From Alkalibacillus aidingensis (GTDB lineage Bacteria; Bacillota; Bacilli; Bacillales; Alkalibacillaceae), in NCBI RefSeq assembly GCF_014595945.1, contig NZ_JABXWU010000010.1:19404-83403 (forward strand): 64,000 bases of DNA, given 5' to 3'. The notes under the pieces were generated by a model. That model was not told the origin of the DNA. It ran no database searches and was given only the letters and a program-made list of their open reading frames with translations. The position numbers and the translations under genes were made by a program. Below are positions 26,262 through 34,996 of this stretch, piece by piece (position 1 is the stretch's first letter; each line of letters starts with the position of its first letter).

Positions 26262-27545
26262 ATGATTAAAGTAACGTATTCAGGTGATCGAGAAGCGATA
26301 TTTACAGACGAGCGAATTAATCAACTAAAAGAAATTAACCATAATCTTTATACTAAACAAGGAGCTGGTTCTGAATTTTTAGGTTGGTTAGATTGGCCAA
26401 GCAATATATCTGATGAGTTTTTAAATCGTATTCAGGAAACCGCAAAAGAAATTCAAAATCAAGCCAATGTCTTAATTGTTGTTGGGATTGGTGGCTCTTA
26501 CTTAGGTGCTAAGGCGGTGATCGAAGCGCTTCAACCTTATTTTGAGAAAAATCATGAATTAGAAGTGATTTTTGCTGGACACCAGGTAAGTGGAGCGTAT
26601 TTGAAACAGTTAATGGATTATGTTGAGGATAAGGAAGTGGCGCTAAACGTTATTTCTAAATCAGGGACCACGACCGAACCGGCACTCGCATTTCGCTTTT
26701 TACAGCAATACTTAGAAGATCGATATGGTGAAGCTGCAGCTAACCGTATTTATGTGACAACCGATGAGAATAAAGGTGCCTTACTAAATCTGGCTAAAGA
26801 GAAAGGCTATAACCGTTTTGTTGTACCTGATGATGTAGGGGGGCGCTATTCAGTTTTTACTGCTGTTGGCTTGTTACCTATTGCAGTTGCTGGTTTTGAC
26901 ATTGAGCAGTTGATTCAGGGTGCCAAACAGTCTGAAACCGAATTGGCTCATGTTGATGTGGAGAGTAATCCAGCTATTCAGTATGCAGCTGTTAGGCATC
27001 AGTTATATGAGCAAGGTTATACGAATGAAGTACTGGCTACATTTGAACCTAAATTAGCCTATGTTCAAGAGTGGTGGATGCAGTTATATGGTGAGAGTGA
27101 AGGAAAGGACCAGAAAGGAATATTTCCGGTGTCTGTTATTTATACGACAGACCTTCATTCCTTAGGGCAGTATATTCAAGATGGAAAGCGTGATTTATTA
27201 GAGTCATTTTTGATTATTGATGAAGTGGATGAAGACTTAGAAGTTTTTGAAGCTGAAAATAATGCGGATCAGTTGAATTATCTAGCTGGATTATCCTTAC
27301 ACGAGTTTAATATGGTTGCTTATCAAGGAACGTCTAATGCTCATTTATCTGGAGGGGTACCACAAATAGGGATTCATTTAAAGCAGATAGACGAGTATCA
27401 TTTAGGTTATCTACTATATTTTTATATGTTAGCTTGTGCTTATAGTGCTTACCTATTGGATATCAATCCGTTTAATCAACCAGGTGTAGAAGAATATAAA
27501 ACCAATATATTTAAATTACTTAAAAAGCCGGGATATGAAGATTAA
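26262..27545 (+). CDS. pgi: Glucose-6-phosphate isomerase
   Basis: A 427-residue enzyme that converts glucose-6-phosphate to fructose-6-phosphate in glycolysis. Clear signatures are VVGIGGSYLGAKAV, ISKSGTTTEPA (phosphate-binding SKSGTT), GGRYSVFTAVGLLP, and the C-terminal NPFNQPGVEEYK. It is a little shorter than the usual 450 residues of Bacillus Pgi, through a shorter N-terminus. RBS AGGAGG precedes ATG 26262. A ROK-type glucokinase gene lies convergently just after, sharing one terminator, so the two steps of glucose entry are neighbours. Confidence 0.94.
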   Translation: MIKVTYSGDREAIFTDERINQLKEINHNLYTKQGAGSEFLGWLDWPSNISDEFLNRIQETAKEIQNQANVLIVVGIGGSYLGAKAVIEALQPYFEKNHELEVIFAGHQVSGAYLKQLMDYVEDKEVALNVISKSGTTTEPALAFRFLQQYLEDRYGEAAANRIYVTTDENKGALLNLAKEKGYNRFVVPDDVGGRYSVFTAVGLLPIAVAGFDIEQLIQGAKQSETELAHVDVESNPAIQYAAVRHQLYEQGYTNEVLATFEPKLAYVQEWWMQLYGESEGKDQKGIFPVSVIYTTDLHSLGQYIQDGKRDLLESFLIIDEVDEDLEVFEAENNADQLNYLAGLSLHEFNMVAYQGTSNAHLSGGVPQIGIHLKQIDEYHLGYLLYFYMLACAYSAYLLDINPFNQPGVEEYKTNIFKLLKKPGYED

Positions 27546-27614
27546 ATAAAAGCCGGCTCGTCATTTGAATTGACCAATCCAGAACAGGTCATAAATGACG
27601 AGTCGGCTTTTATT
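27545..27614. terminator. Long bidirectional terminator
   Basis: AAAAGCCGGCTCGTCATTT pairs with AAATGACGAGTCGGCTTTT across a 26-base loop, with A/T runs on both sides. It serves pgi and the convergent glucokinase gene. Confidence 0.92.
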
Positions 27615-28479
27615 ATTTTAAAACTAATAAGGCTGCACCTAGCATGCCAGCTTCATTCCCGAATTGTGCAATTTTTACATCAATGGGATTAAGTAAGTGA
27701 TTTTCCAACTGTTCTTCTAATAGTCCAAACCATTTGTCTGCTGATTCAGAGACACCACCACCGATGACTACAACTTCCATATCAAAAACTGCTTGTAGTG
27801 TACTTATGATCACAGCAAGGTCACTTGTAAATTCTTTTATAAGCTGTTGAGCCTTAGGATCATGGTCAGCTTGTATGAATAATTCCCTTGGAGTGTAAGA
27901 TAATCCTGACTCCTTAATACGCCTTTTAAGAGCTGTTCCAGATACATATTGTTCAAAGCAGCCATGATGACCACAAGGGCAGGGCTGTCCATTCGGATAT
28001 AAAATCATATGACCAAGTTCAGCTGCGCCACCATTTGGTCCCCCTGATACGACGTAATCATCTAAAATAACACCCCCACCGAGACCTGTTCCAAGTGTTA
28101 GACATACGGTACGATTATAGTCTTTTGCGACCCCAGCTTTAGCTTCAGCCAATGCTGCAACATTGGCATCATTATCGACTTCGACTTTTCTACCGGTTGC
28201 TTGCTCCAACTGTTTTTTTACCTCTGTACCGGACCAGCCTGGAAGTAGCTCAGTTGCGTAAACAACCCTCCCTTTTTTGGAATCTACAAAGCCATGAGTA
28301 CCAATGCCAATACGCTCAACATCGGGGTGTTCATCTAAGATTGCTAAGATTTCTTTTTCTAACATGTCATATAATGGGAAGGTTGTAGGGACTTGTTGAT
28401 CTAAATGGACTTTAAAATCTGAATCAACAATTCCCATCCGTACCTTTGTCCCACCTATATCTATACCTAATACTTTCAT
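27613..28479 (-). CDS. ROK-family glucokinase
   Basis: A 288-residue sugar kinase that phosphorylates glucose with ATP. DIGGTKVRMGIVD is the ATP phosphate loop, TLGTGLGGGVI the second glycine loop, and CPCGHHGCFEQYVSG the ROK zinc-binding motif (Cys residues and the Glu typical of sugar binding). EVDNDANVAALAE carries the substrate-binding Asn-Asp. There is no N-terminal helix-turn-helix, so it is an enzyme rather than a ROK repressor. Position next to pgi supports glucose as the substrate. It could also take mannose or other hexoses. Confidence 0.87.
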   Translation of the reverse strand: MKVLGIDIGGTKVRMGIVDSDFKVHLDQQVPTTFPLYDMLEKEILAILDEHPDVERIGIGTHGFVDSKKGRVVYATELLPGWSGTEVKKQLEQATGRKVEVDNDANVAALAEAKAGVAKDYNRTVCLTLGTGLGGGVILDDYVVSGGPNGGAAELGHMILYPNGQPCPCGHHGCFEQYVSGTALKRRIKESGLSYTPRELFIQADHDPKAQQLIKEFTSDLAVIISTLQAVFDMEVVVIGGGVSESADKWFGLLEEQLENHLLNPIDVKIAQFGNEAGMLGAALLVLK

Positions 28480-28777
28480 ATTTTAACCTCCCATTATCAG
28501 TCACGTTCTTAGCTATATTGTACATTAATTAATGTAGAGAGGTGGAGTATTTTCGATAAATTCCTAAAAATCTAAATTTATCCCACACTCCACTCCCTTA
28601 AATGTATTAGTACTGCACATCTTCCGTCCACTGCATGAAAAATCTTATGAAAAAGACTTAACAAGTTACGCAAAATCTTCTCTTTTTCATTAAAATTTAA
28701 TAGAAAATCATTTTGTCTTGTACGATTAATGTTAAAATTAGATATAGTGCAGAAAACTGAAGAAAAGGAAGTAAAAT

Positions 28778-29947
28778 ATGGACGAAAATAACATTACACG
28801 CATTCATTTAGATGGCAAAGAGATCATCCTGATCGGTACGGCTCATGTGTCTAAACAGAGTGCAGAACAAGTTAAAGAAGTCATTGAGTATGAACAACCC
28901 GATTCAGTTTGTGTTGAGTTAGATGAACAACGTTTTCAATCGGTTAGTGAAGGTAATAAATGGAAGAAAATGGATATATTTAAGGTAGTAAAAGAAAAGA
29001 AATCCACCTTATTGTTAATGAACATGATGATCTCATCATTTCAAAATCGTGTGGCAAAGCAATTTGGGATCAAACCTGGTCAGGAGATGATTCAAGGGAT
29101 TGAATCTGCTGAAGAAGTAGGAGCAGAGTTGGTTCTGGCTGATCGTAACATTCAAACGACATTCTCAAGAGTGTGGCGAAGTATTGGTTTATCAGGTCGA
29201 GCGAAGTTGTTACTTTCTGTGTTTTACAGTATTTTTAATCGTGAAACCATCTCTGAACAAGAGCTTGAACGCATGAAGAATCAAGACATGTTAAATACGG
29301 TGATGAATGAATTCACTGAAGCATTTCCAAGACTTAAAAAACCATTAATTGACGAACGAGATCAATACTTGGCTCAAAAAATAAAAGAAGCACCAGGTAA
29401 GAAGATAGTTGCTGTTTTAGGTGCGGCTCATGTTCCTGGAATTAAAGAGGAGATTTTTCAAGAACAAGATTTAACCAAACTAACGAAGGTTCCTCCAAAA
29501 TCTAAGGCACCTAAGGTTGTTGCATGGGCGATTCCGATCATCATTTTATCCATTATTGCCTACACATTTTCTGTCAATCCAGATGCCGGGTATCAGCAAA
29601 CGTTAAGTTGGATTATTTGGAACGGTTCATTATCAGCAATTGGTGCCATAGTCGCACTCGGCCATCCAATTACTGTTTTAACCGCCTTTTTAGTAGCTCC
29701 ACTAAGTTCGCTCAATCCAATGCTGGCGGCAGGATGGTTTGCTGGAATCGTTCAAGCTTATATTCGTAAACCAAGTGTGGCTGACTTTGAAAATTTATCA
29801 GAAGATGTTTTATCTTTTAAAGGCTTCTGGCAAAACAAAGCCACACGAGTCTTATTAATTGTTGTCTTAACGAACATCGGGAGTTCATTAGGTACCTTTA
29901 TCGGTGGTGCTGATGTCATCCGAGTTTTTCTTGAAAATATTTTTTAA
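28778..29947 (+). CDS. TraB/PrgY-type membrane protein
   Basis: A 389-residue protein. The cytosolic N-terminal TraB domain has IILIGTAHVSKQSAEQ (GTAH at 20-23), VCVELDEQRF, and VLGAAHVPGI near residue 215. From about 245 there are four to five hydrophobic helices, with the Gly-rich FAGIVQAYIRKP typical of PrgY/TraB homologues. In enterococci PrgY lowers release of conjugation pheromones; the function of the chromosomal bacillar members is not known. It is a separate gene, but the second TraB-superfamily member within 4 kb (see 24995-26242), which may hint at a shared pathway. Confidence 0.88.
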   Translation: MDENNITRIHLDGKEIILIGTAHVSKQSAEQVKEVIEYEQPDSVCVELDEQRFQSVSEGNKWKKMDIFKVVKEKKSTLLLMNMMISSFQNRVAKQFGIKPGQEMIQGIESAEEVGAELVLADRNIQTTFSRVWRSIGLSGRAKLLLSVFYSIFNRETISEQELERMKNQDMLNTVMNEFTEAFPRLKKPLIDERDQYLAQKIKEAPGKKIVAVLGAAHVPGIKEEIFQEQDLTKLTKVPPKSKAPKVVAWAIPIIILSIIAYTFSVNPDAGYQQTLSWIIWNGSLSAIGAIVALGHPITVLTAFLVAPLSSLNPMLAAGWFAGIVQAYIRKPSVADFENLSEDVLSFKGFWQNKATRVLLIVVLTNIGSSLGTFIGGADVIRVFLENIF

Positions 29948-29949
29948 TT

Positions 29950-29981
29950 AAAAATCCTCCTTCATTGAAGGGGGATTTTAT
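29950..29981 (+). terminator. Rho-independent terminator
   Basis: AAAATCCTCCTTCA pairs with TGAAGGGGGATTTT, with short A/T flanks. It follows the TraB gene closely. Confidence 0.8.
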
Positions 29982-30090
29982 GTATGTAAGAAACGGTAAG
30001 TCTTCCTCATATTATGGCTTGCTACTCAGCTTGATATCAATTAGTATATACAAAGGAAACATCTAAAGTTTTTGAAATGAGGTTTTATAA

Positions 30091-31164
30091 ATGAAACCAT
30101 CTATTTATGGTTTAACAAAAGAAAAATTACAGAATTGGTTAGTGGAAAACGGAGAGAAACGTTTCCGTGCTAATCAAGTTTGGGATTGGCTATATAAAAA
30201 ACGTGTTAAGTCATTTGCTGAAATGAAAAACGTGAATCAATCAACAATCGAATTGTTAGATAAGAACTATTCAGTGCAATCATTAAAGGAAGCGATTAAA
30301 CAAGAATCGAAAGACGGGACGATTAAGTTCTTATTCGAGCTTCCAGATGGTAACCATATCGAAACTGTACTCATGCGTTTTGATTATGGTTTATCAGTTT
30401 GTGTGACTACGCAAGTTGGATGTAATATTGGTTGCTCCTTCTGTGCGAGTGGAATTTTAAGAAAGAATCGTGATTTAACGAGTGGGGAAATCGCTGAGCA
30501 AATTATGAACGTACAGCACCATTTAGATGAACGTAATAATGATGAGCGTGTTAGTCACATTGTTGTTATGGGAATTGGGGAGCCATTTGATAATTACGAT
30601 AACACGATGGACTTTTTAAGAGTGGTTAATGATCAGGATGGACTGTCAATTGGTGCGCGTCACATTACTGTTTCAACAAGTGGTTTAGTGCCTAAAATTT
30701 ACGAATTCGCTGATGAGAATTTACAAGTTAACTTAGCTCTATCTCTCCATGCACCTAACAATGAGCTAAGAACTAAAATTATGAAGATTAATCGTGCTTA
30801 CCCGGTCGAAGAACTGATGAAAGCTGTTGATTATTATTTAGAGAAGACCAATCGAAGAATTACCTTTGAATATATTCTACTGCATGATGTCAATGATTCG
30901 AAAAAAGAAGCGAAACAGCTAGTTGAATTGCTTAAGGATAAACGACACTTATCATATGTGAACTTAATCCCTTACAACCCGGTTGCTGACCATCCGTACG
31001 ACCGAAGCAGTAAACAAAACATCCTAACATTTTATGAGACACTTCTTAAAAATAACATCAATTGTGGTGTTCGTGCTGAACAAGGAAGTGACATTGACGC
31101 AGCCTGTGGGCAATTAAGAAGTAAACAGCTTAAAAAATCTAAAAAAGAATCGGTTAAGGCATAA
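30091..31164 (+). CDS. rlmN: 23S rRNA (adenine2503-C2)-methyltransferase RlmN
   Basis: A 357-residue radical SAM enzyme that methylates A2503 of 23S rRNA and A37 of some tRNAs. [12 protein letters not shown] contains the CxxxCxxC iron-sulfur motif; the C-terminal [13 protein letters not shown] holds the catalytic methyl-carrying Cys. The N-terminal domain ([21 protein letters not shown]) is of the RlmN kind, not the shorter Cfr kind, and the wording is closest to Listeria RlmN. It is free-standing here rather than in the usual prpC-prkC cluster, so a second copy may exist elsewhere. An antibiotic-resistance Cfr activity is unlikely. Confidence 0.9.
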   Translation: MKPSIYGLTKEKLQNWLVENGEKRFRANQVWDWLYKKRVKSFAEMKNVNQSTIELLDKNYSVQSLKEAIKQESKDGTIKFLFELPDGNHIETVLMRFDYGLSVCVTTQVGCNIGCSFCASGILRKNRDLTSGEIAEQIMNVQHHLDERNNDERVSHIVVMGIGEPFDNYDNTMDFLRVVNDQDGLSIGARHITVSTSGLVPKIYEFADENLQVNLALSLHAPNNELRTKIMKINRAYPVEELMKAVDYYLEKTNRRITFEYILLHDVNDSKKEAKQLVELLKDKRHLSYVNLIPYNPVADHPYDRSSKQNILTFYETLLKNNINCGVRAEQGSDIDAACGQLRSKQLKKSKKESVKA

Positions 31165-31166
31165 CT

Positions 31167-31200
31167 AAAACTTGGCGTTTTCAAAACGCCAAGTTTTTTT
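31167..31200 (+). terminator. Rho-independent terminator
   Basis: AAAACTTGGCGTTTT and AAAACGCCAAGTTTT are perfect 15-bp arms around one base, followed by T residues. Confidence 0.92.
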
Positions 31201-31275
31201 GCTTCCATATCGGTTTAACTTAATTACTAACTACTGCATAAGTTATTACAGTAGAACTAAGAAGGATGTGACAGC

Positions 31276-32016
31276 ATGGCTCTATACATCAACAACGGAA
31301 AACATCCCAATGTTTATAAAAACAAGAAGCCTGTGAGTGAACCTAATCAAAATTTTTCAAAGATTGATCGCTTAAGCGAATATATGGCTGAACAACAGCG
31401 AGTGAATCGGGCTTTATCAAACAAATATAGTTTCTTAAATCAATACCAAAAACAACAAAATAACAGACAGGATCGATTACAAAACCAATTACAAGAGCTA
31501 AATAAAAAGGCTTCTAACTATGATTCGTTTAAAGAACAAATATTGGAGAGGTTACGCGTGTTAGAGGGTCAAAGTTATCAGGTGGAAAAGTGGATTAAGG
31601 GTGAGCAAAATGTAAAAGTGGAGTTGGTTGACCAAGTAAAAAAACTTAACGAAACGAATCAAGAAATTAAAGAGCAGTTACATGAACAGGATTTAACGAA
31701 ATCAGACATTTTAGAGCAAATGGATCAACTAATTGAAGCCCACCAACGCTTATCAGATCAAATTGTTGATTATGATAAGGATCAAAAACGGATGGTTGAA
31801 AGGATTGAAAATCAAGAGGCGTTAATGGAAAAAGTTCTTAGACAGATGCTTAATCTTCGCTCTATATTTTATGAGCGTAGTCATCATTTAGCTGATAAAA
31901 TTGAGGATCACTACGAATTAACGTCAACCTATTTCCACAAAATGTTAACAGGAAAAGATCAACCGTTAACCTTGCTGATGGATCAAAAAGATAAAGAGGA
32001 CTCAAAAAAAGGATGA
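31276..32016 (+). CDS. Coiled-coil protein of unknown function
   Basis: A 246-residue, highly charged protein. From about residue 30 to 200 it is almost continuous heptad-like coiled coil rich in Q, E, K and L (for example DRLQNQLQELNKKASNYD and RMVERIENQEALMEKVLRQ). There is no signal peptide or membrane segment. The opening MALYINNGKHPNVYKNKK is a short conserved-looking tag, which I recall only as a hypothetical protein in spore formers. It lies before the convergent sspH genes and shares a terminator with them. No function assigned. Confidence 0.7.
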   Translation: MALYINNGKHPNVYKNKKPVSEPNQNFSKIDRLSEYMAEQQRVNRALSNKYSFLNQYQKQQNNRQDRLQNQLQELNKKASNYDSFKEQILERLRVLEGQSYQVEKWIKGEQNVKVELVDQVKKLNETNQEIKEQLHEQDLTKSDILEQMDQLIEAHQRLSDQIVDYDKDQKRMVERIENQEALMEKVLRQMLNLRSIFYERSHHLADKIEDHYELTSTYFHKMLTGKDQPLTLLMDQKDKEDSKKG

Positions 32017-32044
32017 CTCTAACTAAACGTTGAGTCATCCTTTT
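32007..32044. terminator. Bidirectional terminator
   Basis: AAAAGGATGACTC pairs with GAGTCATCCTTTT. It overlaps the stop of the coiled-coil gene and on the minus strand ends the sspH genes, where the T run is longer. Confidence 0.88.
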
Positions 32045-32051
32045 ACTTAAT

Positions 32052-32234
32052 TTAAATTTTTTCGTGTAGATCAGATAATTGAGCATCGAATTCGTTCTCA
32101 GGGTCGTTCAAATCATAAACGCGTGCTGTTTCGCTTCCGTCATTTACATGTTGAATATACACTTTCTTTCCATGGCATTGGACATTTTTCATATCCGGTG
32201 ATTCAGCAATTTCTTGTGCTCGTATTCGATCCAT
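32052..32234 (-). CDS. sspH: Small acid-soluble spore protein, H type
   Basis: A 60-residue spore protein. The run VQCHGKKVYIQHVND followed by TARVYDLNDPE matches SspH of Bacillus subtilis (MPVMIQHVDESNETARIYEAKNP). Such minor SASPs accumulate in the forespore. The start is the ATG at 32232-32234 after AAGGAGG; a longer in-frame extension to 32279 overlaps the RBS region and is rejected. It is the second gene of a tandem pair, only 16 bp after its paralogue. Confidence 0.88.
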   Translation of the reverse strand: MDRIRAQEIAESPDMKNVQCHGKKVYIQHVNDGSETARVYDLNDPENEFDAQLSDLHEKI

Positions 32235-32250
32235 AAGTAGCGACCTCCTT

Positions 32251-32436
32251 TTAGGTTGGGTCATCCTCATACAACCCATCTAAATCAACTTCTTGTTCGT
32301 GGTGCATTTCATCTAAAGGAAATACAGTTGCTGTTTGTTCATCATTTAACTCTTGTATATAAACGGGAATACCATGGTATTTAACATTAATCATGACTAA
32401 AGAATCGATAATTTCTTTGGCTCTTTGTTCATCCAT
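32251..32436 (-). CDS. Small acid-soluble spore protein, H type (paralogue)
   Basis: A 61-residue paralogue of the following gene. RAKEIIDSLVMINVKYHGIP then VYIQELND follow the SspH pattern, and the C-terminus is more acidic (EEVDLDG, YEDDPT type). The pair is probably one forespore operon. No sigma-G promoter could be named with confidence in the 60 bp upstream. Confidence 0.82.
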   Translation of the reverse strand: MDEQRAKEIIDSLVMINVKYHGIPVYIQELNDEQTATVFPLDEMHHEQEVDLDGLYEDDPT

Positions 32437-32502
32437 TATCCTCCCTGCCTTTCTTACACATATTTTTTGACAGGAAGTACAAAATATACGATGAACAAAT
32501 GG

Positions 32503-32538
32503 GTAAAAAATCCCTCACCAGTAATGGTAAGGGATTTA
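32503..32538 (-). terminator. Minus-strand terminator of gbsR
   Basis: On the minus strand AAATCCCTTACC pairs with GGTGAGGGATTT (one wobble) and runs into six T. It lies 50 bp after the gbsR stop. Confidence 0.85.
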
Positions 32539-32590
32539 GTCAGTTTAGGATTATATGGGGTTGAAGCCTTAAGATGTTAAGGTTGACGCT

Positions 32591-33148
32591 TTATTCGTGA
32601 TGATTTTGTTCAACTGGAAAAGCTTCGAATATTTTACCACTTCTTATACCTTCAACGAGCTGCTGAAGCCAATAATAATAGGCCTTGGAGTACTCAATTT
32701 GGACATAAATGGATTGTGCTTCATTTTTAATTTCTTGTGACACATCATCTGAATTAATCACTTCTTCCAAAATGGGTTGAGCTTCTTTAATGGCATCTAA
32801 GTTAAGTGTCACCTCACGTTCCCATTTTTTGGTAAAGAATTTATTGAAAAAGCTAAAGAAATTCTTTTCAGCTACAAAAGTTTGCTTTCGTGTCCCTCTT
32901 TGAAAGGATTGTTTGACAATATCAAATTCTTGAAGTTTCTTCACACCGGTACTCATACTCGGCTTGCTCATTTTTAGTTTCTCACGCATCTCATCAAGTG
33001 TCATACTTTCCTCGAAATACATCGTCCCGTATAAGTTACCTACGCTTCTAGTAACACCATATAAATCCATTGTTTCACCAAGTGATTCGATGACAAGATC
33101 TTTTGCTTGATCAATTGATTCTTTAGCTTGCTCATCAGTTGGCTTCAT
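32591..33148 (-). CDS. gbsR: GbsR-type choline-responsive repressor
   Basis: A 185-residue MarR-like regulator of the GbsR/OpcR group. Its winged helix is visible at MTLDEMREKLKMSKPSMSTGVKKL and the protein contains FQRGTRKQTFVAEKNFFSFF, a strong family mark. In B. subtilis GbsR represses choline uptake and choline-to-betaine genes until choline binds. Here it diverges from gbsA and two inverted copies of one 13-bp box flank the shared region (33165 and 33366), fitting control of both genes. The aromatic residues YSKAYYYWLQQL late in the protein may help cage the ligand. Confidence 0.88.
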   Translation of the reverse strand: MKPTDEQAKESIDQAKDLVIESLGETMDLYGVTRSVGNLYGTMYFEESMTLDEMREKLKMSKPSMSTGVKKLQEFDIVKQSFQRGTRKQTFVAEKNFFSFFNKFFTKKWEREVTLNLDAIKEAQPILEEVINSDDVSQEIKNEAQSIYVQIEYSKAYYYWLQQLVEGIRSGKIFEAFPVEQNHHE

Positions 33149-33164
33149 TTAACAACCCCCTAAA

Positions 33165-33177
33165 TTAAGTTTGTTAA
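33165..33177 (-). promoter_or_regulatory. Candidate GbsR operator, gbsR side
   Basis: TTAAGTTTGTTAA is the exact reverse complement of the box at 33366-33378. It sits 17 bp before the gbsR start, overlapping its leader. A related palindrome TTAACT-ATTA-AGTTAA lies at 33200-33215. Confidence 0.5.
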
Positions 33178-33308
33178 ATATTTTTCATATAAATATATTG
33201 TTAACTATTAAGTTAATAATGTCAAAAGTAAAAAAAGCTTTGGCCTCCCAAACCTGTATCATCACAGGGGTTTGTTTAACATATATTAATTTTTTTCGTC
33301 TTTAACCT

Positions 33309-33337
33309 TTGACAGTTCTATTCGTAAATGCTAAATT
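33309..33337 (+). promoter_or_regulatory. Sigma-A promoter of gbsA
   Basis: TTGACA, a 17-bp spacer and TAAATT. The expected start site is near 33344, so the operator box at 33366-33378 would lie in the transcribed leader. Confidence 0.65.
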
Positions 33338-33365
33338 TAAATCATAAAATTCGTTAAGAAAAAAA

Positions 33366-33378
33366 TTAACAAACTTAA
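33366..33378 (+). promoter_or_regulatory. Candidate GbsR operator, gbsA side
   Basis: TTAACAAACTTAA, the mirror copy of the gbsR-side box, lies about 22-34 bases after the gbsA start site and just before the GGGGAGG RBS. A protein bound there would act as a roadblock, which is consistent with what is known for GbsR. Confidence 0.55.
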
Positions 33379-33397
33379 CAAAGGGGAGGCGTCGCAG

Positions 33398-34870
33398 TTG
33401 TCATTAAAACAAATGTACATCGACGGGCAATGGGTTAATGCTAAAAGTGGTCAAACCCGTGAAATTATAAATCCATTTAATCAAGAAATTATTGCTACTG
33501 CAACTGAAGGTGATCGGGAAGACACCAAGCAGGCGATTGAAGCAGCGAGGAAAGCATTCGATGAAGAAAGTTGGACTAAGACACCAGCAAGCGAACGAGG
33601 AGATATCGTTCAAAAGATCGCTAATTTGATCCGTAGAGATAAAGAAGAACTAGCCAAACTTGAAACGTTAGATACAGGTAAGACGTTAGAGGAAAGTCTA
33701 GTGGATATGGAAGATATTGCAGGAGTTTTTCAATACTTCGCTGGACTTGCTGATAAAGATGAAGGTGAAGTGATCGCTTCACCGATTCCGAATTCAGAAA
33801 GTCGTGTCGTTCGTGAACCAGTTGGGGTTTGTTCGCAAATTACACCTTGGAATTATCCGTTATTACAAGCTGCATGGAAGATTGCGCCAGCACTGGCTGC
33901 GGGTAATACCATCATTGTTAAACCTAGTGAAATTACACCATTAACAACTGTTAAGGTGTTTGAATTAATGGAAGAAGCAGGTGTTCCTAAAGGAGTAGCT
34001 AATTTAGTTTTAGGTGCAGGAGCCACAGTAGGTGCCGAATTGTCAGAAAGCAACCAGGTTGACCTAATTTCATTTACAGGTGGTATTGAAACAGGTAAGA
34101 AAATTATGCAAGCAGCAAGCAATAACGTGAAAAAATTAGCGTTAGAGCTTGGAGGGAAAAACCCGAATATTGTCTTTGCCGACGCTGATTTTGAATTGGC
34201 TGTTGACCAAGCTTTAAACGCCGTATTTTTCCATGCTGGACAAGTTTGTTCTGCAGGTGCGCGTCTTTTAGTCGAAGAAAGTATCCATGATCAATTTGTC
34301 GAGGCACTAATTGAGCGTACAAAAAATATTAGATTAGGAAATGGGTTTGATCAAGATACGCAAAGTGGCCCACTTATATCTGCAGAACATCGGGGTAAAG
34401 TTGAGAAATATGTAGAAATAGGTATTGAGGAAGGGGCCAAGTTGGTTGTTGGTGGTAAACGTCCTGAACAAGAAGAGCTTCAGAATGGATTCTTCTTTGA
34501 GCCGACGATTTTTACTAACTGTACTTCCGATATGCGCATCGTTCAAGAAGAGGTCTTCGGACCAGTTTTAACAGTCGAAACCTTTACAAGTGCTAATGAA
34601 GCTGTTGAAAAAGCAAATGATACGATCTATGGCCTTGCAGGAGCTGTGTTCTCCACTGATATTGGCAAAGCTGAGGAAGTTTCTGCGCAGCTACGTATGG
34701 GAACGGTTTGGATTAATGACTTCCATCCTTACTTTGCTCAAGCCCCTTGGGGTGGTTATAAACAGTCAGGCATTGGTCGCGAATTAGGTAAGCCTGGATT
34801 AGATGAATATACAGAAGTTAAACACGTTTTCCGAAATAAACAACCAGAACCTCTTGGTTGGTTTAAATAA
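33398..34870 (+). CDS. gbsA: Betaine aldehyde dehydrogenase
   Basis: A 490-residue aldehyde dehydrogenase that oxidises betaine aldehyde to glycine betaine. LELGGKNPNIVF carries the catalytic Glu, GQVCSAGARLLV the catalytic Cys, and EVFGPVLTVETF and YKQSGIGRELGKPGL complete the family set. The start is TTG 33398, eight bases after GGGGAGG. The usual partner gbsB (choline dehydrogenase) is not next to it; a terminator and a minus-strand haloperoxidase gene follow. The first choline oxidation step must be encoded elsewhere. The gene pairs with the BCCT transporter in osmoprotection. Confidence 0.92.
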   Translation: MSLKQMYIDGQWVNAKSGQTREIINPFNQEIIATATEGDREDTKQAIEAARKAFDEESWTKTPASERGDIVQKIANLIRRDKEELAKLETLDTGKTLEESLVDMEDIAGVFQYFAGLADKDEGEVIASPIPNSESRVVREPVGVCSQITPWNYPLLQAAWKIAPALAAGNTIIVKPSEITPLTTVKVFELMEEAGVPKGVANLVLGAGATVGAELSESNQVDLISFTGGIETGKKIMQAASNNVKKLALELGGKNPNIVFADADFELAVDQALNAVFFHAGQVCSAGARLLVEESIHDQFVEALIERTKNIRLGNGFDQDTQSGPLISAEHRGKVEKYVEIGIEEGAKLVVGGKRPEQEELQNGFFFEPTIFTNCTSDMRIVQEEVFGPVLTVETFTSANEAVEKANDTIYGLAGAVFSTDIGKAEEVSAQLRMGTVWINDFHPYFAQAPWGGYKQSGIGRELGKPGLDEYTEVKHVFRNKQPEPLGWFK

Positions 34871-34899
34871 ACAATCCTAAATAAATTATAATTTATGTT

Positions 34900-34996
34900 A
34901 AGCTGGGACAAAAATGTTTTGCTAAGAAGGTTTGATCTAGTGGTACAATTAACCATTTAATTAGCATTATTTCACTTTATTATGTCCCAGCTTTTC
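34900..34996. terminator. Bidirectional hairpin, GGCTGGGACA type, long loop
   Basis: AAGCTGGGACA at 34900 pairs with TGTCCCAGCTT at 34983, with a 72-base AT-rich loop. It lies between convergent gbsA and the haloperoxidase gene. Confidence 0.65.

Noticed and set aside
30091..31164. Cfr antibiotic-resistance methyltransferase
   Set aside because: The N-terminal domain and length are those of RlmN; the Cfr wording around the Cys motif is absent.
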